Shown piece after piece: positions 8,466-16,649 of a stretch of DNA of 64,000 nucleotides. The position numbers and the translations under genes are program-made. The notes beneath the pieces were generated by a model. The model worked only from the letters and a program-made list of their open reading frames with translations. It made no database searches and had not been told where the DNA came from. The stretch is from Peribacillus kribbensis DSM 17871 (lineage in GTDB: Bacteria > Bacillota > Bacilli > Bacillales > DSM-1321): the NCBI RefSeq assembly GCF_000430765.1, contig NZ_AUMQ01000033.1:1-64000 (forward strand). Reading direction: 5' to 3'. Numbering within the stretch: position 1 is the first letter of the stretch; each line of letters opens with the position of its first letter.

Positions 8466-8919
8466 TTAGATGGCTTTGCGTTTGGTTCCTTCGATTTTGA
8501 AGCCTAGTTTTTCGTATACTTTTTATGGCTCTTGGGTTGTAGGAATGGACTTCTAATTCGATGCGGTGAAGATTGTAGACGCCAAAGCCGTATTCCAGCA
8601 GCAGTTTCATGGCTTCTGGTCCGTTGCAGTTGGAGAGGTAGCGGTCCGTGGATATTTGGATCCTAATGTAGGAGGCCCCTCCCAGCAGGTCGATGTAGCT
8701 CAGTTCGACATTGCCGATTCGCTCTTCTGTTGATTGATGGATAATCATTAGATAAATCCGGCTTTCGTCCTTTGAGATCTTTGCTAAATAGTCCGCCCGG
8801 TAATCTCTGCTGTAGACTCTTTTTAATCCGGTGCAGAAGCGGTTATCCTTATGATAGAGGCTCTCATAGAGGAAGTCCAAATCTCCTTCTTCATACGAGC
8901 CTTAAAAAAATTGCACCAT
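8466..8919 (-). pseudogene. GNAT N-acetyltransferase, broken by a stop and a frameshift
   Basis: A GNAT gene of the RimJ/RimL type can be read from an ATG at 8919 (ribosome binding site AGAAGGAG) to a TAA at 8466. Two lesions break it. Codon 6 is TAA (8902-8904), after a run of seven T; AAA would give the expected sequence MVQFFKGSYEEGDLDFLYES. Near the end, one extra A in the run at 8520-8524 shifts the frame: without it the protein continues as NPRAIKVYEKLGFKIEG and TKRKAI, the classic GNAT C-terminus. The span of 454 nt is 3 x 151 + 1, as expected for one inserted base. The acetyl-CoA site region (IQISTDRYLSNCNGPEAMKL) lies between the lesions. Assembly error in homopolymers is the alternative to true decay. 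Confidence 0.8.
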
Positions 8920-8941
8920 GTTTCTTCTCCTTCTATCTTTC

Positions 8942-9898
8942 TTAGCGAACTGCCCCAAAAGGGAGAAACGCATGGACTCCTTTACGGACGTTAACAATCT
9001 GGGTCACACGCAGATCAACTGCCATGGTTGCCAGCGCATAGGCTTCGACTCTTGAAATGCCATAGAGCGAGGCCATAAAATCCAGCATATCGCTTAATGC
9101 GAGCCACATGGCTTCTTCCAGATCTTCATGGAATGCCATGGTAAGCCAGCCTTCATTGGTTTTGGCAATCGGCCGCTTGATATTTAGATTTTCATTTATG
9201 TTAAATGTCAGGCTCACCCGTTCCATGCCGCATTCCAGCGCGGGACCGGATACCTCTCCGTCTCCCTGGACCGCATGACCGTCGCCTGTTGAAAAAAGAC
9301 CGCCTTCCACCGATATGGGCAGGTACAGGGTGCTTCCCGCTCTGAGTTCCTTGCAGTCCAGATTCCCTCCCCAGTAGGAAGGCTTCAAGGTGGAGTGCTC
9401 CCCTTTTTCTGCAGGAGCAACTCCCATAATTCCCATGAACGGGTTCAGCTTGACGCTGTACGGAAAGTTTCCAAACAAACTTTCTCCTACCATTAATGTG
9501 GAATCCAGTTTAAAGTCGAGAGTAAGCTCTTCCTCCTGATCAAACCCAAGTTTTTTGTTCCAGTAGCTTGGAAAACCGCCGGCAGATGTCCAGCCATATC
9601 CGTCCGGCACAATCTCATTAATTCTCACTTCCAGAACCCGCCCCGGCTCGGCTCCCTTAATAAAAACAGGGCCTACAAGGGAATGGCCGAAGCCGCTCGG
9701 CTTTCGTTCCGGAGAGATGTCTGTGAATTTCACCCTCGCTTCTCCCGGAGCCTTCCTAGGCTCCATCCCCCAGGATGCATCGAGAGTTTTAAAAATGACT
9801 GTATCTCCCTGATCAATGGTCAGGGCTGCTTCCATTTCACGGCTGAAAAAACCGTGAAGAGATTCTTTACTCGGATTTAGATAGTGAATACTAGACAT
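8942..9898 (-). CDS. Acetamidase/formamidase family amidohydrolase
   Basis: 318 residues from the ATG at 9898, which has GGAGGT 5 nt upstream; the longer frame has no ribosome binding site. The family hallmarks are present: GNLDCKEL, the LYLPISVEGGLFSTGDGHA block followed by VQGDGEVSG, and MAFHEDLEEAMWLA. The FmdA/AmdA family hydrolyses formamide, acetamide or related short amides to the acid and ammonia. It may supply nitrogen. The gene ends 23 nt before the GNAT pseudogene and begins just after the DUF2785 pseudogene, all on the minus strand. Confidence 0.88.
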   Translation of the reverse strand: MSSIHYLNPSKESLHGFFSREMEAALTIDQGDTVIFKTLDASWGMEPRKAPGEARVKFTDISPERKPSGFGHSLVGPVFIKGAEPGRVLEVRINEIVPDGYGWTSAGGFPSYWNKKLGFDQEEELTLDFKLDSTLMVGESLFGNFPYSVKLNPFMGIMGVAPAEKGEHSTLKPSYWGGNLDCKELRAGSTLYLPISVEGGLFSTGDGHAVQGDGEVSGPALECGMERVSLTFNINENLNIKRPIAKTNEGWLTMAFHEDLEEAMWLALSDMLDFMASLYGISRVEAYALATMAVDLRVTQIVNVRKGVHAFLPFGAVR

Positions 9899-9914
9899 GG
9901 GCACCTCCAGTTTA

Positions 9915-10706
9915 TCAAGCATAAATTCCCTTATGTAAAAACTCCTCAATGTTCCTTTGGACTTCCGATCCCATTTTCAGGTAGTAAAGCCTAAAGTATA
10001 AAGCCTTTAAGAAATTGGATACATTTTTACGAAGATAGAACGATTCTAAAGAATAGCCTTCTTTTTCTTTTTCATCAATAAATGAAATCAGGCTGCCCAC
10101 CCAAGTTGAAAGCTGCTCCTCCGGCAGATCTTTTTTGATCAGTTCCTGAACAATATAGAGCAGCCGCTCATCTTCGCCGTCTATGTAAATGGCGTCCTTA
10201 TGAAGCAGACATTCACCAATTGCAGTAAGGAATTGTTCTGCCCGTTCCAGTCTGAATGACGGATGGCTGATTGCACTGGCCAGCATATCGGCTCCATGTG
10301 CAATGCTGGGGCCTTTCCCCTCCACATATCCTCTTGGATCTTTTTCTTCTATTAGATAGGAGGCGCTTTTCTCAGATGCTCCTAACACAGGGCTTTTCCT
10401 TATCTTTTCTAAAGAGCAGGGCGATCAAAAGAGACTGGAGAATGAGCGGGTAAAAACGGAATCGCTTTCCTTCTCGCCTATTTTATAAAACAGGCGGTTT
10501 TCATCCAGACAGGCGTCAAACAGACTCTCCATCTGTCCTGTAGTTAAATGATTGCCTTTCATCAGCTTGCAATACGTTGAATAGATGAGGCTGTCCCTCA
10601 GCTCACTGTCCACAGAACCGATGTTTGCAAGCATCTGCTCGAGCAGCCAGGCTTCGGGAGGCTGTTTCTCTGAATTCATATTCTTTAAGGCTTCCTTCAG
10701 ATGCAA
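9915..10706 (-). pseudogene. DUF2785 family protein, interrupted
   Basis: Two pieces of a DUF2785 protein lie in one frame. 10425-10706 gives the N-terminal half, ending DSVFTRSFSSLF then TGA; 9915-10388 gives the C-terminal half, starting near LGASEKSASYLIEEKDPRGY. Between them, the +1 frame reads SLLIALLFRKDKEKP, which is what the family has there, so two compensating frameshifts (near 10428 and near 10385) explain the stop better than a single nonsense change. The family motif KGWAHAIAHGAD is reduced to KGPSIAHGAD, which suggests a further 6-nt loss. The start is a TTG at 10706. The family has no known function. Confidence 0.7.
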
Positions 10707-10726
10707 GATTCATTTCTTCTTTTTAA

Positions 10727-10752
10727 AAAAATCCCTTCAAATAGAAGGGATT
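10727..10752 (-). terminator. Terminator of the signal peptidase transcript
   Basis: On the minus strand AATCCCTT-ctatttg-AAGGGATT is followed by TTTTT. Confidence 0.85.
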
Positions 10753-10779
10753 CTCTTGGTGTGATTATAAAATGTGTGT

Positions 10780-11307
10780 CTAATCCGGACTTCCCATGCT
10801 TTGGATCGGGTAATAGCGAAAATCTACGATGCCGATGACAGAATCTTCTTTGATGGCGCCAAAGATACGGCTATCCGAACTGTTCTTGCGGTTATCTCCC
10901 ATCACAAAGATACAGCCTTTGGGCACAGCAGCCTCGAAATCTCCAGTCAGGAGGCCGCCTAGATACAGCTCCTCCTTCTCTTTTTCGAGGTAAGGCTCCT
11001 TGTAATACTGTCCGTTGATGTATAGATGGTCATTCTTAAACACAATCTTATCCCCCGGAAGACCGATTACCCGTTTGATATAGTTCTTGTCGGCATCGGG
11101 CGCATGAAAAACAATCATGTCAAACCGATTCACCTTTTCCAGTTTGTTCACGATGAGCTTGTTGTTGTTTTCGAACGTCGGCTCCATGGACACCCCTTTG
11201 ACGGTGACAGGAGCTAAGAAAAATTGCTGGCAGATCAAGAGTACCGCAAGGACAAAGATCACAGACTTCGTCCAGGATAAGACCTCTTTTTTAGCGGATT
11301 CTGACAA
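10780..11307 (-). CDS. Type I signal peptidase (SipS/LepB-like)
   Basis: 175 residues with an N-terminal membrane anchor (about 15-31). The catalytic Ser40 lies in KGVSMEPT and the general base Lys78 in YIKRVIGLPGD. The later family boxes are FVMGDNRKNSSDSR and FGAIKEDSVIG. The enzyme cleaves signal peptides of Sec/Tat exported proteins outside the membrane and could process several secreted proteins in this window. The start is a TTG at 11307 with GAGGAGG upstream. It follows pbpA by 21 nt and ends in the terminator at 10727-10752, so the two probably form an operon. It is one of several sip paralogues usual in Bacillus. Confidence 0.93.
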   Translation of the reverse strand: MSESAKKEVLSWTKSVIFVLAVLLICQQFFLAPVTVKGVSMEPTFENNNKLIVNKLEKVNRFDMIVFHAPDADKNYIKRVIGLPGDKIVFKNDHLYINGQYYKEPYLEKEKEELYLGGLLTGDFEAAVPKGCIFVMGDNRKNSSDSRIFGAIKEDSVIGIVDFRYYPIQSMGSPD

Positions 11308-11328
11308 CGGTATTCCTCCTCGCTGGAT

Positions 11329-13398
11329 TTACTGGCCCCTCTTCTTTTTCAAATCGAAATAAGCGTCCATGACCCTGCTTCCGATGTTCTTGTTTGTACC
11401 AGTATCTGACGTCTGGTAGGCCCATGGAACCACGACGCTCATGGCTACCTCAGGATTATTGTAAGGAGCATAGCCGACTAGGGTGATATTCCAGGTTGGA
11501 GGCGGCATTTTTCCGTATTTTTTCCGGTCCGGACCATCATAGAATGCCTGGGCTGTCCCGGTTTTTCCTGCAGGCAGATAGGATTTACTGCCGAAGGTCT
11601 TATATCCGGTTCCATCCGGTGACTGCATGACGCCCCGGAAACCTTCCTGCACCCGTTCAATCCAGCTCTGTTTTAAATCAAGCTTGTTCAGTACGACCGG
11701 CTTTATATCCTCAACGACCGGTCCCAGCTGGCCATTCTTATCGCCAGGCTCGCGGATCTGTTTCACAAGATGCGGTTTGACCCGGAATCCGCCGTTCCCG
11801 ATGGAAGACACATACTGTGCCAGCTGCAGCGGTGTATAGGTATCATACTGCCCGATGGCCAAGTCGAGGATCAGGCCGGGATTCGTATCCGCCGGGCTGT
11901 GGAATCCCGCAGATTCGTTCGGAAGGTCGATCCCTGTTTTCACTCCGAGACCAAATGCGGCAAATGAATTTCTCATTTTGCTGAAGGTGCCAGGCTTGAT
12001 GTTCAGGTTGCCATTCGGAACATAATGAGTTCCGCCGATCTTCATGGCTGTTTTGAACATGTATACGTTGGATGATACTCTCAGTGCCTTCAGATCGTTG
12101 ATCGGACCGAATGTGCTGTAGGATTTTTTCACCGGGGTATGCTTTAAGACAATCGGCTCATCCACTTCTACGTTTCCAGGGCTGATCGCGCCTGTTTTGT
12201 ACCCGGTAAGCACAGTCGCACCCTTGACTACGGAACCAACGGTATAAGACGTGCTGAAGGTTCCGAGGGCATCGTCCTGAATGGTCCGTTTGCCTGTCTT
12301 TTTATCCCGGACAATCCGCTTCCCGGACATCGCCAGTACTTCACCTGTATGAGGATCCATCATGACGACATAAGCACGGTCAAGAAACGGCGTATCTCCA
12401 TAGGTATTCTTCGTCTTCAGAAGCTCCTCGGAAACAATCTTGTCCACTTCTTTTTGAAGGTCCATGTCAATGGTAAGGACAAGATCATCCCCTTTTTTCC
12501 CTTCCTGGATGACACTGGAGCTGACGGTAGCTCCTTTAAAGGTAACGTTCTTCACTTTTTCCCGCTGGCCTTGAAGAACATCCTCATATTCCTTCTCAAT
12601 ATAGCTCTTGCCTACGCGGTCGTTCCGGTTATACCCCTGCGCGACCAGCTTGTCAGCCACTTCGCTTGGCAGTCCCTCCTCCGTGGTCGATACCGCACCA
12701 AGGACGGTCTTGAGGGTATTCCCCGTCATATACTTCCTTTCCCAGTCCGTAGTGGTATTGACACCGGGAAGATCGTCCAGCTTTTCGCTGACCTTCGCAA
12801 ATTCTTCGTTTGTAACATTCTTATTCTTGATGAACTGAGTGGTTAAAGCGTAGCCGCCTGCCATCTGGCGGTAGATCGCCAGCACTTCAAGATCGTGCGG
12901 GGTGAGAGTATTTAACTCCTCCGGCGTAATCCGGTCAAGCTGAAGCTTGTACTGCTCTTTATTGTCCAGCTTTTTCAGTTCCTTAGCGGTGATTTTTTTC
13001 GCTGCAAGCTTAGGATGGATCAGGATCCAGTAATCCTTCTTGTCACGCTCGGTCACCTTTTTTGTATCCTTATAAATCATTCCGGAAAGAGTCTCAGCTA
13101 TTTGCAGCATCTCCTTCGGCTTGGCATTCTGCGGCCTGGTATACGTAATCGCATTCTGCGGCGTATTGGCTACAATGCTTTTTCCATTGCGGTCCATGAT
13201 CGCTCCCCTTGGGGTCGGATTCTGGATCGTCACATCCTCCGTACGCTCTGCCTCACGCTTGAAATCTTCACCATATACAATTTGCAGAAACCCGAGCCTT
13301 ACAACCAACACGGAAAACAACAGAAATACGACAAAAAATAATAGATTGAAGCGAAGAGAAACACGGTTCTTCTCTTTTTTAGGTTTTTCCAACTCCAT
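11329..13398 (-). CDS. pbpA: Class B penicillin-binding protein, PbpA-like transpeptidase
   Basis: 689 residues. One membrane anchor (about 17-37) precedes the dimerisation domain (PTPRGAIMDRNGK, about 61-73) and the transpeptidase domain. The active-site motifs are Ser389-Val-Val-Lys392, Ser442-Ser-Asn444 and KTGTAQ near residue 615. The ERTEDVTIQNP and PRGAIMDRNG segments match PBP2A of B. subtilis, which cross-links peptidoglycan during side-wall elongation. An insert around 110-210 is typical of this Bacillus branch. It precedes the signal peptidase gene. The assignment to PbpA rather than PbpH is by likeness from memory. Confidence 0.88.
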   Translation of the reverse strand: MELEKPKKEKNRVSLRFNLLFFVVFLLFSVLVVRLGFLQIVYGEDFKREAERTEDVTIQNPTPRGAIMDRNGKSIVANTPQNAITYTRPQNAKPKEMLQIAETLSGMIYKDTKKVTERDKKDYWILIHPKLAAKKITAKELKKLDNKEQYKLQLDRITPEELNTLTPHDLEVLAIYRQMAGGYALTTQFIKNKNVTNEEFAKVSEKLDDLPGVNTTTDWERKYMTGNTLKTVLGAVSTTEEGLPSEVADKLVAQGYNRNDRVGKSYIEKEYEDVLQGQREKVKNVTFKGATVSSSVIQEGKKGDDLVLTIDMDLQKEVDKIVSEELLKTKNTYGDTPFLDRAYVVMMDPHTGEVLAMSGKRIVRDKKTGKRTIQDDALGTFSTSYTVGSVVKGATVLTGYKTGAISPGNVEVDEPIVLKHTPVKKSYSTFGPINDLKALRVSSNVYMFKTAMKIGGTHYVPNGNLNIKPGTFSKMRNSFAAFGLGVKTGIDLPNESAGFHSPADTNPGLILDLAIGQYDTYTPLQLAQYVSSIGNGGFRVKPHLVKQIREPGDKNGQLGPVVEDIKPVVLNKLDLKQSWIERVQEGFRGVMQSPDGTGYKTFGSKSYLPAGKTGTAQAFYDGPDRKKYGKMPPPTWNITLVGYAPYNNPEVAMSVVVPWAYQTSDTGTNKNIGSRVMDAYFDLKKKRGQ

Positions 13399-13582
13399 GC
13401 ATCTGCCTCCATGCTGCTAGATTTATGCTTTCCCAGAATGGCTAAAGTAATAGTCCTATATATTATAGACGTTCTTTATGTAAATTTGTAACATTATATA
13501 GGGGATTCTGCCAAAATTCTTCTAATTATTGGCCGATGCATGGGTCTTTTAGGATTCAACAATTTCCACATTTCTTCCGGCT

Positions 13583-13684
13583 TTATTTTGTATATCGTGA
13601 TAACTTAATAAAAACTCCCAATCCTGCCAGGAAAAATCCTAAACAGAACAAACTGGCCGGGCTGCCCCAAACGATATCGCTCAT
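13583..13684 (-). CDS. Small hydrophobic protein, 33 aa
   Basis: An ATG at 13684 has GGGGAGGG 6 nt upstream and opens a 33-codon frame ending TAA at 13583. The product starts MSDIVWGSPASLFCLGFFLA and ends in basic residues (LSRYTK), one predicted transmembrane helix with a cytoplasmic C-terminus. The ribosome binding site is among the best in this region and no other gene occupies the 342-bp gap between pbpA and the GNAT gene. I do not recognise the family. Confidence 0.55.
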   Translation of the reverse strand: MSDIVWGSPASLFCLGFFLAGLGVFIKLSRYTK

Positions 13685-13739
13685 CTTATTCCCTCCCCGC
13701 TGCAGTCATTTCCTTCATAACTTTTTAACAGAATCCAAA

Positions 13740-14186
13740 TCAGCTTTTTCTCAAAATGCTAATCCTGACTCCGGCTGCGACCTCCTCCTGCTTCACTTCC
13801 TGAAAGCCCAGCGATTTGTACAGGGTTCTCGCAGGGAGGTTCAGGGATCCGGTCGAAACGATGAAGTGTTTCCGTTTATTCAGCTCAAGCAGCCGCCCCA
13901 TCAGCGCCCGGCCAATTCCTTTCCTGAAATAAGACGGATGGACGACCAGCCGGCAGATATCGATTTCAGACTCCCTCTCTTCGAACGAAACAAAACCAGC
14001 CAGCATACTATCAATATAGTATCCGATAAACGTCTCCCCGCTTTTCATGATGTCTTCCATACCATCCTTCAGCTGGGGGATTCCTTCAAATCCGATTAAA
14101 TTCGCTTCTACACGGTAGGCGGGTATCTGCACAGCCAGTAGATCGGCTGCATTGCTTGGAATGCTGTGATCCACGAAACAAATCAT
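13740..14186 (-). CDS. GNAT family N-acetyltransferase
   Basis: 148 residues from the ATG at 14186, preceded by GAGAGGTG at good spacing; an upstream in-frame GTG is part of that site. The acetyl-CoA binding motif A is RLVVHPSYFRKGIGRAL (about 80-96), and the C-terminal LPARTLYKSLGFQEV strand-helix is typical. The N-terminal part ANLIGFEGIPQL suggests a subgroup acting on small molecules. The acceptor is unknown. It is transcribed alone, divergent from the NIF3-like gene. Confidence 0.85.
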   Translation of the reverse strand: MICFVDHSIPSNAADLLAVQIPAYRVEANLIGFEGIPQLKDGMEDIMKSGETFIGYYIDSMLAGFVSFEERESEIDICRLVVHPSYFRKGIGRALMGRLLELNKRKHFIVSTGSLNLPARTLYKSLGFQEVKQEEVAAGVRISILRKS

Positions 14187-14271
14187 CTTTTTCACCTCTC
14201 TTTCTATTTTAATGGAAAACTATTAAGATGAAGATAGTATATGTAAAAATTTTCAAAAAAGAGGTGATGAT

Positions 14272-15189
14272 ATGGAGCTGCTCCATCAGATGGTTCAAAA
14301 GCTGGATCAGGAACTGCGGATAGACGACTATGGAAAGGACTCCGGTTTCAGCCGGTTTATACCCGCGGTCTATGAACCTGCCGGGTTTGAATGGGACATG
14401 TTTTTCGAGAAAAAATTCACTGAGCTTTTTAACGGCCTCATGCTTAAAGGAGGGCCGGAAGTCAGCAAAGTTTTTCTCGCCGTTTTCCCCGCTGATGAAG
14501 TACTGGAGAAATTTATCGCTGAGGCAAAAGAAGGCGATCTCCTCTTCATGCATCATCCATTGGTAATGGAGTGCGGCGATCCTCAAGGAAAATGGGGGCA
14601 GGGATTCATCCCGGTTAAGGAGAGATACCTGAGGCAGATCAAAGAAAAGAAATTATCCCTCTATACCTGTCACACTCCCCTTGATTATCATCAGGAGCTT
14701 GGAACAAACGGCGCGATGGCAAAGGCCCTGAACGGAAACGTCATTGATAGATGCCTTCCCAATGAGTTCGGGGAATACCTGGTCTGGATCTGTGAGATTC
14801 CGTCCAAAAGCACCCAGATGCTGTTATCTGAACTGAAGGAAATCTTTGAAATCCCTTATGTGGACTTTGAAGGCCCTGCGGCAGGACGTATTGAAAAAGC
14901 GGCCATCATTGCCGGCTGCGGCGATAAAGTCTCATGGATGGAAGAGGCCCTGAGAAAAGGGGCACAGGCTTATATTACAGGCGAAATCCACTGCCACATC
15001 AACAACGAATATGGCAGACGCAGATACAGCGAAATGATGGAATTCGCAACCCGATCCCCCATTCCTCTTATTGGAGTTTCTCATGCCGCCTCTGAGTTTT
15101 TGGTCATGAAAACCCTGATGAAGGATTGGTTTGAGGCCAATTTCAAAGTAGAGACTGTGATGCTGAGACAGGATCAGTGGTGGGTGTAG
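14272..15189 (+). CDS. NIF3-like dinuclear metal-binding protein
   Basis: 305 residues, with ribosome binding site GAGGTGATGAT just before the ATG. The NIF3/DUF34 features are FMHHPLVMECGDP (first metal-binding His pair), YTCHTPLDYHQELGTNGAMA (second block), IIAGCGDKVSWMEEALRKGA with YITGEIHCH, and a C-terminal GVSHAASEFLVMKTL (final His and Glu ligands). The family binds two metal ions; proposed roles include GTP cyclohydrolase-like chemistry and metal delivery, none settled. The insert found in YqfO is absent. It stands alone. Confidence 0.85.
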   Translation: MELLHQMVQKLDQELRIDDYGKDSGFSRFIPAVYEPAGFEWDMFFEKKFTELFNGLMLKGGPEVSKVFLAVFPADEVLEKFIAEAKEGDLLFMHHPLVMECGDPQGKWGQGFIPVKERYLRQIKEKKLSLYTCHTPLDYHQELGTNGAMAKALNGNVIDRCLPNEFGEYLVWICEIPSKSTQMLLSELKEIFEIPYVDFEGPAAGRIEKAAIIAGCGDKVSWMEEALRKGAQAYITGEIHCHINNEYGRRRYSEMMEFATRSPIPLIGVSHAASEFLVMKTLMKDWFEANFKVETVMLRQDQWWV

Positions 15190-15202
15190 CCGGGTTTTAG
15201 AA

Positions 15203-15341
15203 ATATACGCTGGATCCCTTAAAAATTTATGCTGGATTTCAAGGAATATATGCAGGATTCTTGAAATTTATGCTGGATTTTTAGGAATATATGCAGGATC
15301 TTTGAATTTTATGATGGATTTTCAGGCATATATGCAGGATC
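15203..15341. repeat. Phased word array C: TATGC(T/A)GGAT every ~21 bp
   Basis: The GGAT-containing word falls at 15211, 15233, 15254, 15274, 15295, 15315 and 15336 (steps 22, 21, 20, 21, 20, 21). Alternate units carry T and A before GGAT (CTGGAT, CAGGAT), so a 41-42 bp super-repeat is also visible. The array fills the gap between two convergent genes, after the NIF3-like gene and before the terminator at 15430. Confidence 0.85.
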
Positions 15342-15427
15342 ACTTGAGTTATGCTAAATGATAGCTAATGTTCTCCTGCAATAAATCCGTTCAGAGATGG
15401 ACTTTAGACTACAACTTTTGGTTGAGA

Positions 15428-15464
15428 AAAGCCCGGCTGCGGATAAAACGCAGCCGGGCTTTTA
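15428..15464. terminator. Bidirectional terminator between convergent genes
   Basis: AGCCCGGCTGCG-gataaaa-CGCAGCCGGGCT with A and T tracts on both sides. It serves the dehydrogenase gene (minus) and may catch transcripts coming through array C. Confidence 0.9.
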
Positions 15465-15466
15465 GT

Positions 15467-16558
15467 TTACTGTGCATGATTCAAAATCTTAACGTTTCCG
15501 ATACTATCCGCAACGGCATTTCCGACATCTTCCGTTCTGGACGTTCCCCCCATATCGGGAGTAAGAACGGATCCCTCCACCATCACTTCTTCAATAGCCT
15601 CTAAAATCCGTTCTGCCCACTCCTTATTACCGAAAAATTCAAGCATTTGGCTTGCTGACCAGATCGCAGCGAGCGGATTCGCAATCCCTTTCCCTGCAAT
15701 GTCAGGTGCGGAGCCGTGGATTGGTTCAAACATCGATGGAAACTCACGCTCCGGATTGATATTAGCTCCCGCAGCTAGGCCCATTCCTCCCGCAATCGCT
15801 GCACCAAGGTCGGTAAGGATATCCCCGAAAAGGTTCGTTGTAACCACGATCTCAAATCTCCATGGTTCTTTTACAAAGAACATCGCCGCTGCGTCCACTA
15901 AATAGGAGTATGTTTTCACATCTGGATATTCGGCGGCAATCTCTTCAAACACCTGATCCCAAAATACCCCGGAATAATTCATGGCATTTCCCTTGCTGAT
16001 GCTGGTAAGAGATTTCCCCTGCTTTCTGGCCTCCTCGAAGGCATAGCGGATGACCCTTTCTGTACCCGTCCGAGAAAAAACACCAGTCTGCAGAACCACC
16101 TCATGCGGCTGGCCTTCATATAGCCAATCCCCTTTTCCGGCATATTCCCCTTCGCTGTTTTCCCTGATGACGAGCATATCGATCTGTTCCTTTGCAACTC
16201 CTTTTAACGGGCAGGGAGCTCCCTCCAGCAGCCTAATGGGCCTAAGATTGATGTATTGATTAAAGCCTTTCCGTATTTTAAGAAGCAGGTCCCATAATGA
16301 AACATGATCCGGCACCCCTGGATAGCCCGCGGCACCCAGGTAGACAGCGTCAAACTTCTTCAGCTGCTCAAGGCCGTCTTCAGCCATCATCCTTCCTTGT
16401 TTCAGATAATATTCGCATCCCCAGGGAAAGTGTGTAAACTCAAAGCCAAAGCTGCCATCAGCTTCCGCCGCCTTATGTAAAACCTTTATTCCTTCCCTCA
16501 ACACTTCCGGACCGATGCCATCACCGGCAATCACTGCGACTTTATATAGCTTTTTCAC
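15467..16558 (-). CDS. D-malate/tartrate/isopropylmalate-type decarboxylating dehydrogenase
   Basis: 363 residues of the beta-decarboxylating dehydrogenase family. Motifs: VIAGDGIGPEVLREG (N-terminal nucleotide region), VYLGAAGYPGVPDHVSLWDL, ENSEGEYAG, the metal-binding block FGDILTDLGAAIAGGMGLA, and FEPIHGSAPDIAGKGIANPL. The sequence is closer to tartrate/D-malate dehydrogenase (TtuC/DmlA) than to LeuB (WDLLLKIRKGFNQYINLRPI). It would oxidise and decarboxylate D-malate (to pyruvate) or 3-methylmalate (to 2-oxobutyrate), which fits the hydratase encoded upstream. It is the last gene of the catabolic operon and has its own upstream hairpin (16583-16640). Confidence 0.85.
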   Translation of the reverse strand: MKKLYKVAVIAGDGIGPEVLREGIKVLHKAAEADGSFGFEFTHFPWGCEYYLKQGRMMAEDGLEQLKKFDAVYLGAAGYPGVPDHVSLWDLLLKIRKGFNQYINLRPIRLLEGAPCPLKGVAKEQIDMLVIRENSEGEYAGKGDWLYEGQPHEVVLQTGVFSRTGTERVIRYAFEEARKQGKSLTSISKGNAMNYSGVFWDQVFEEIAAEYPDVKTYSYLVDAAAMFFVKEPWRFEIVVTTNLFGDILTDLGAAIAGGMGLAAGANINPEREFPSMFEPIHGSAPDIAGKGIANPLAAIWSASQMLEFFGNKEWAERILEAIEEVMVEGSVLTPDMGGTSRTEDVGNAVADSIGNVKILNHAQ

Positions 16559-16582
16559 GTTCCATCCCCGCTTTCTGAATCT

Positions 16583-16640
16583 ATGGGAAAAGAGGCTGCC
16601 TCACACAAGGATCAAAACCTTGTTTAGGAGAAAGCCTCTC
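16583..16640 (-). terminator. Intercistronic hairpin before the dehydrogenase gene
   Basis: GAGAGGCTTT and AGCCTCTTTT can pair across a loop that itself contains AAGG...CCTT. It lies between the maleate-isomerase-like gene and the dehydrogenase gene and may lower expression of the latter. Confidence 0.45.
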
Positions 16641-16649
16641 ACTCCATTT

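Noticed and set aside
13536-14099. 187-codon plus-strand frame
   Set aside because: It is the antisense shadow of the GNAT gene at 13740 and of the small ORF at 13583.
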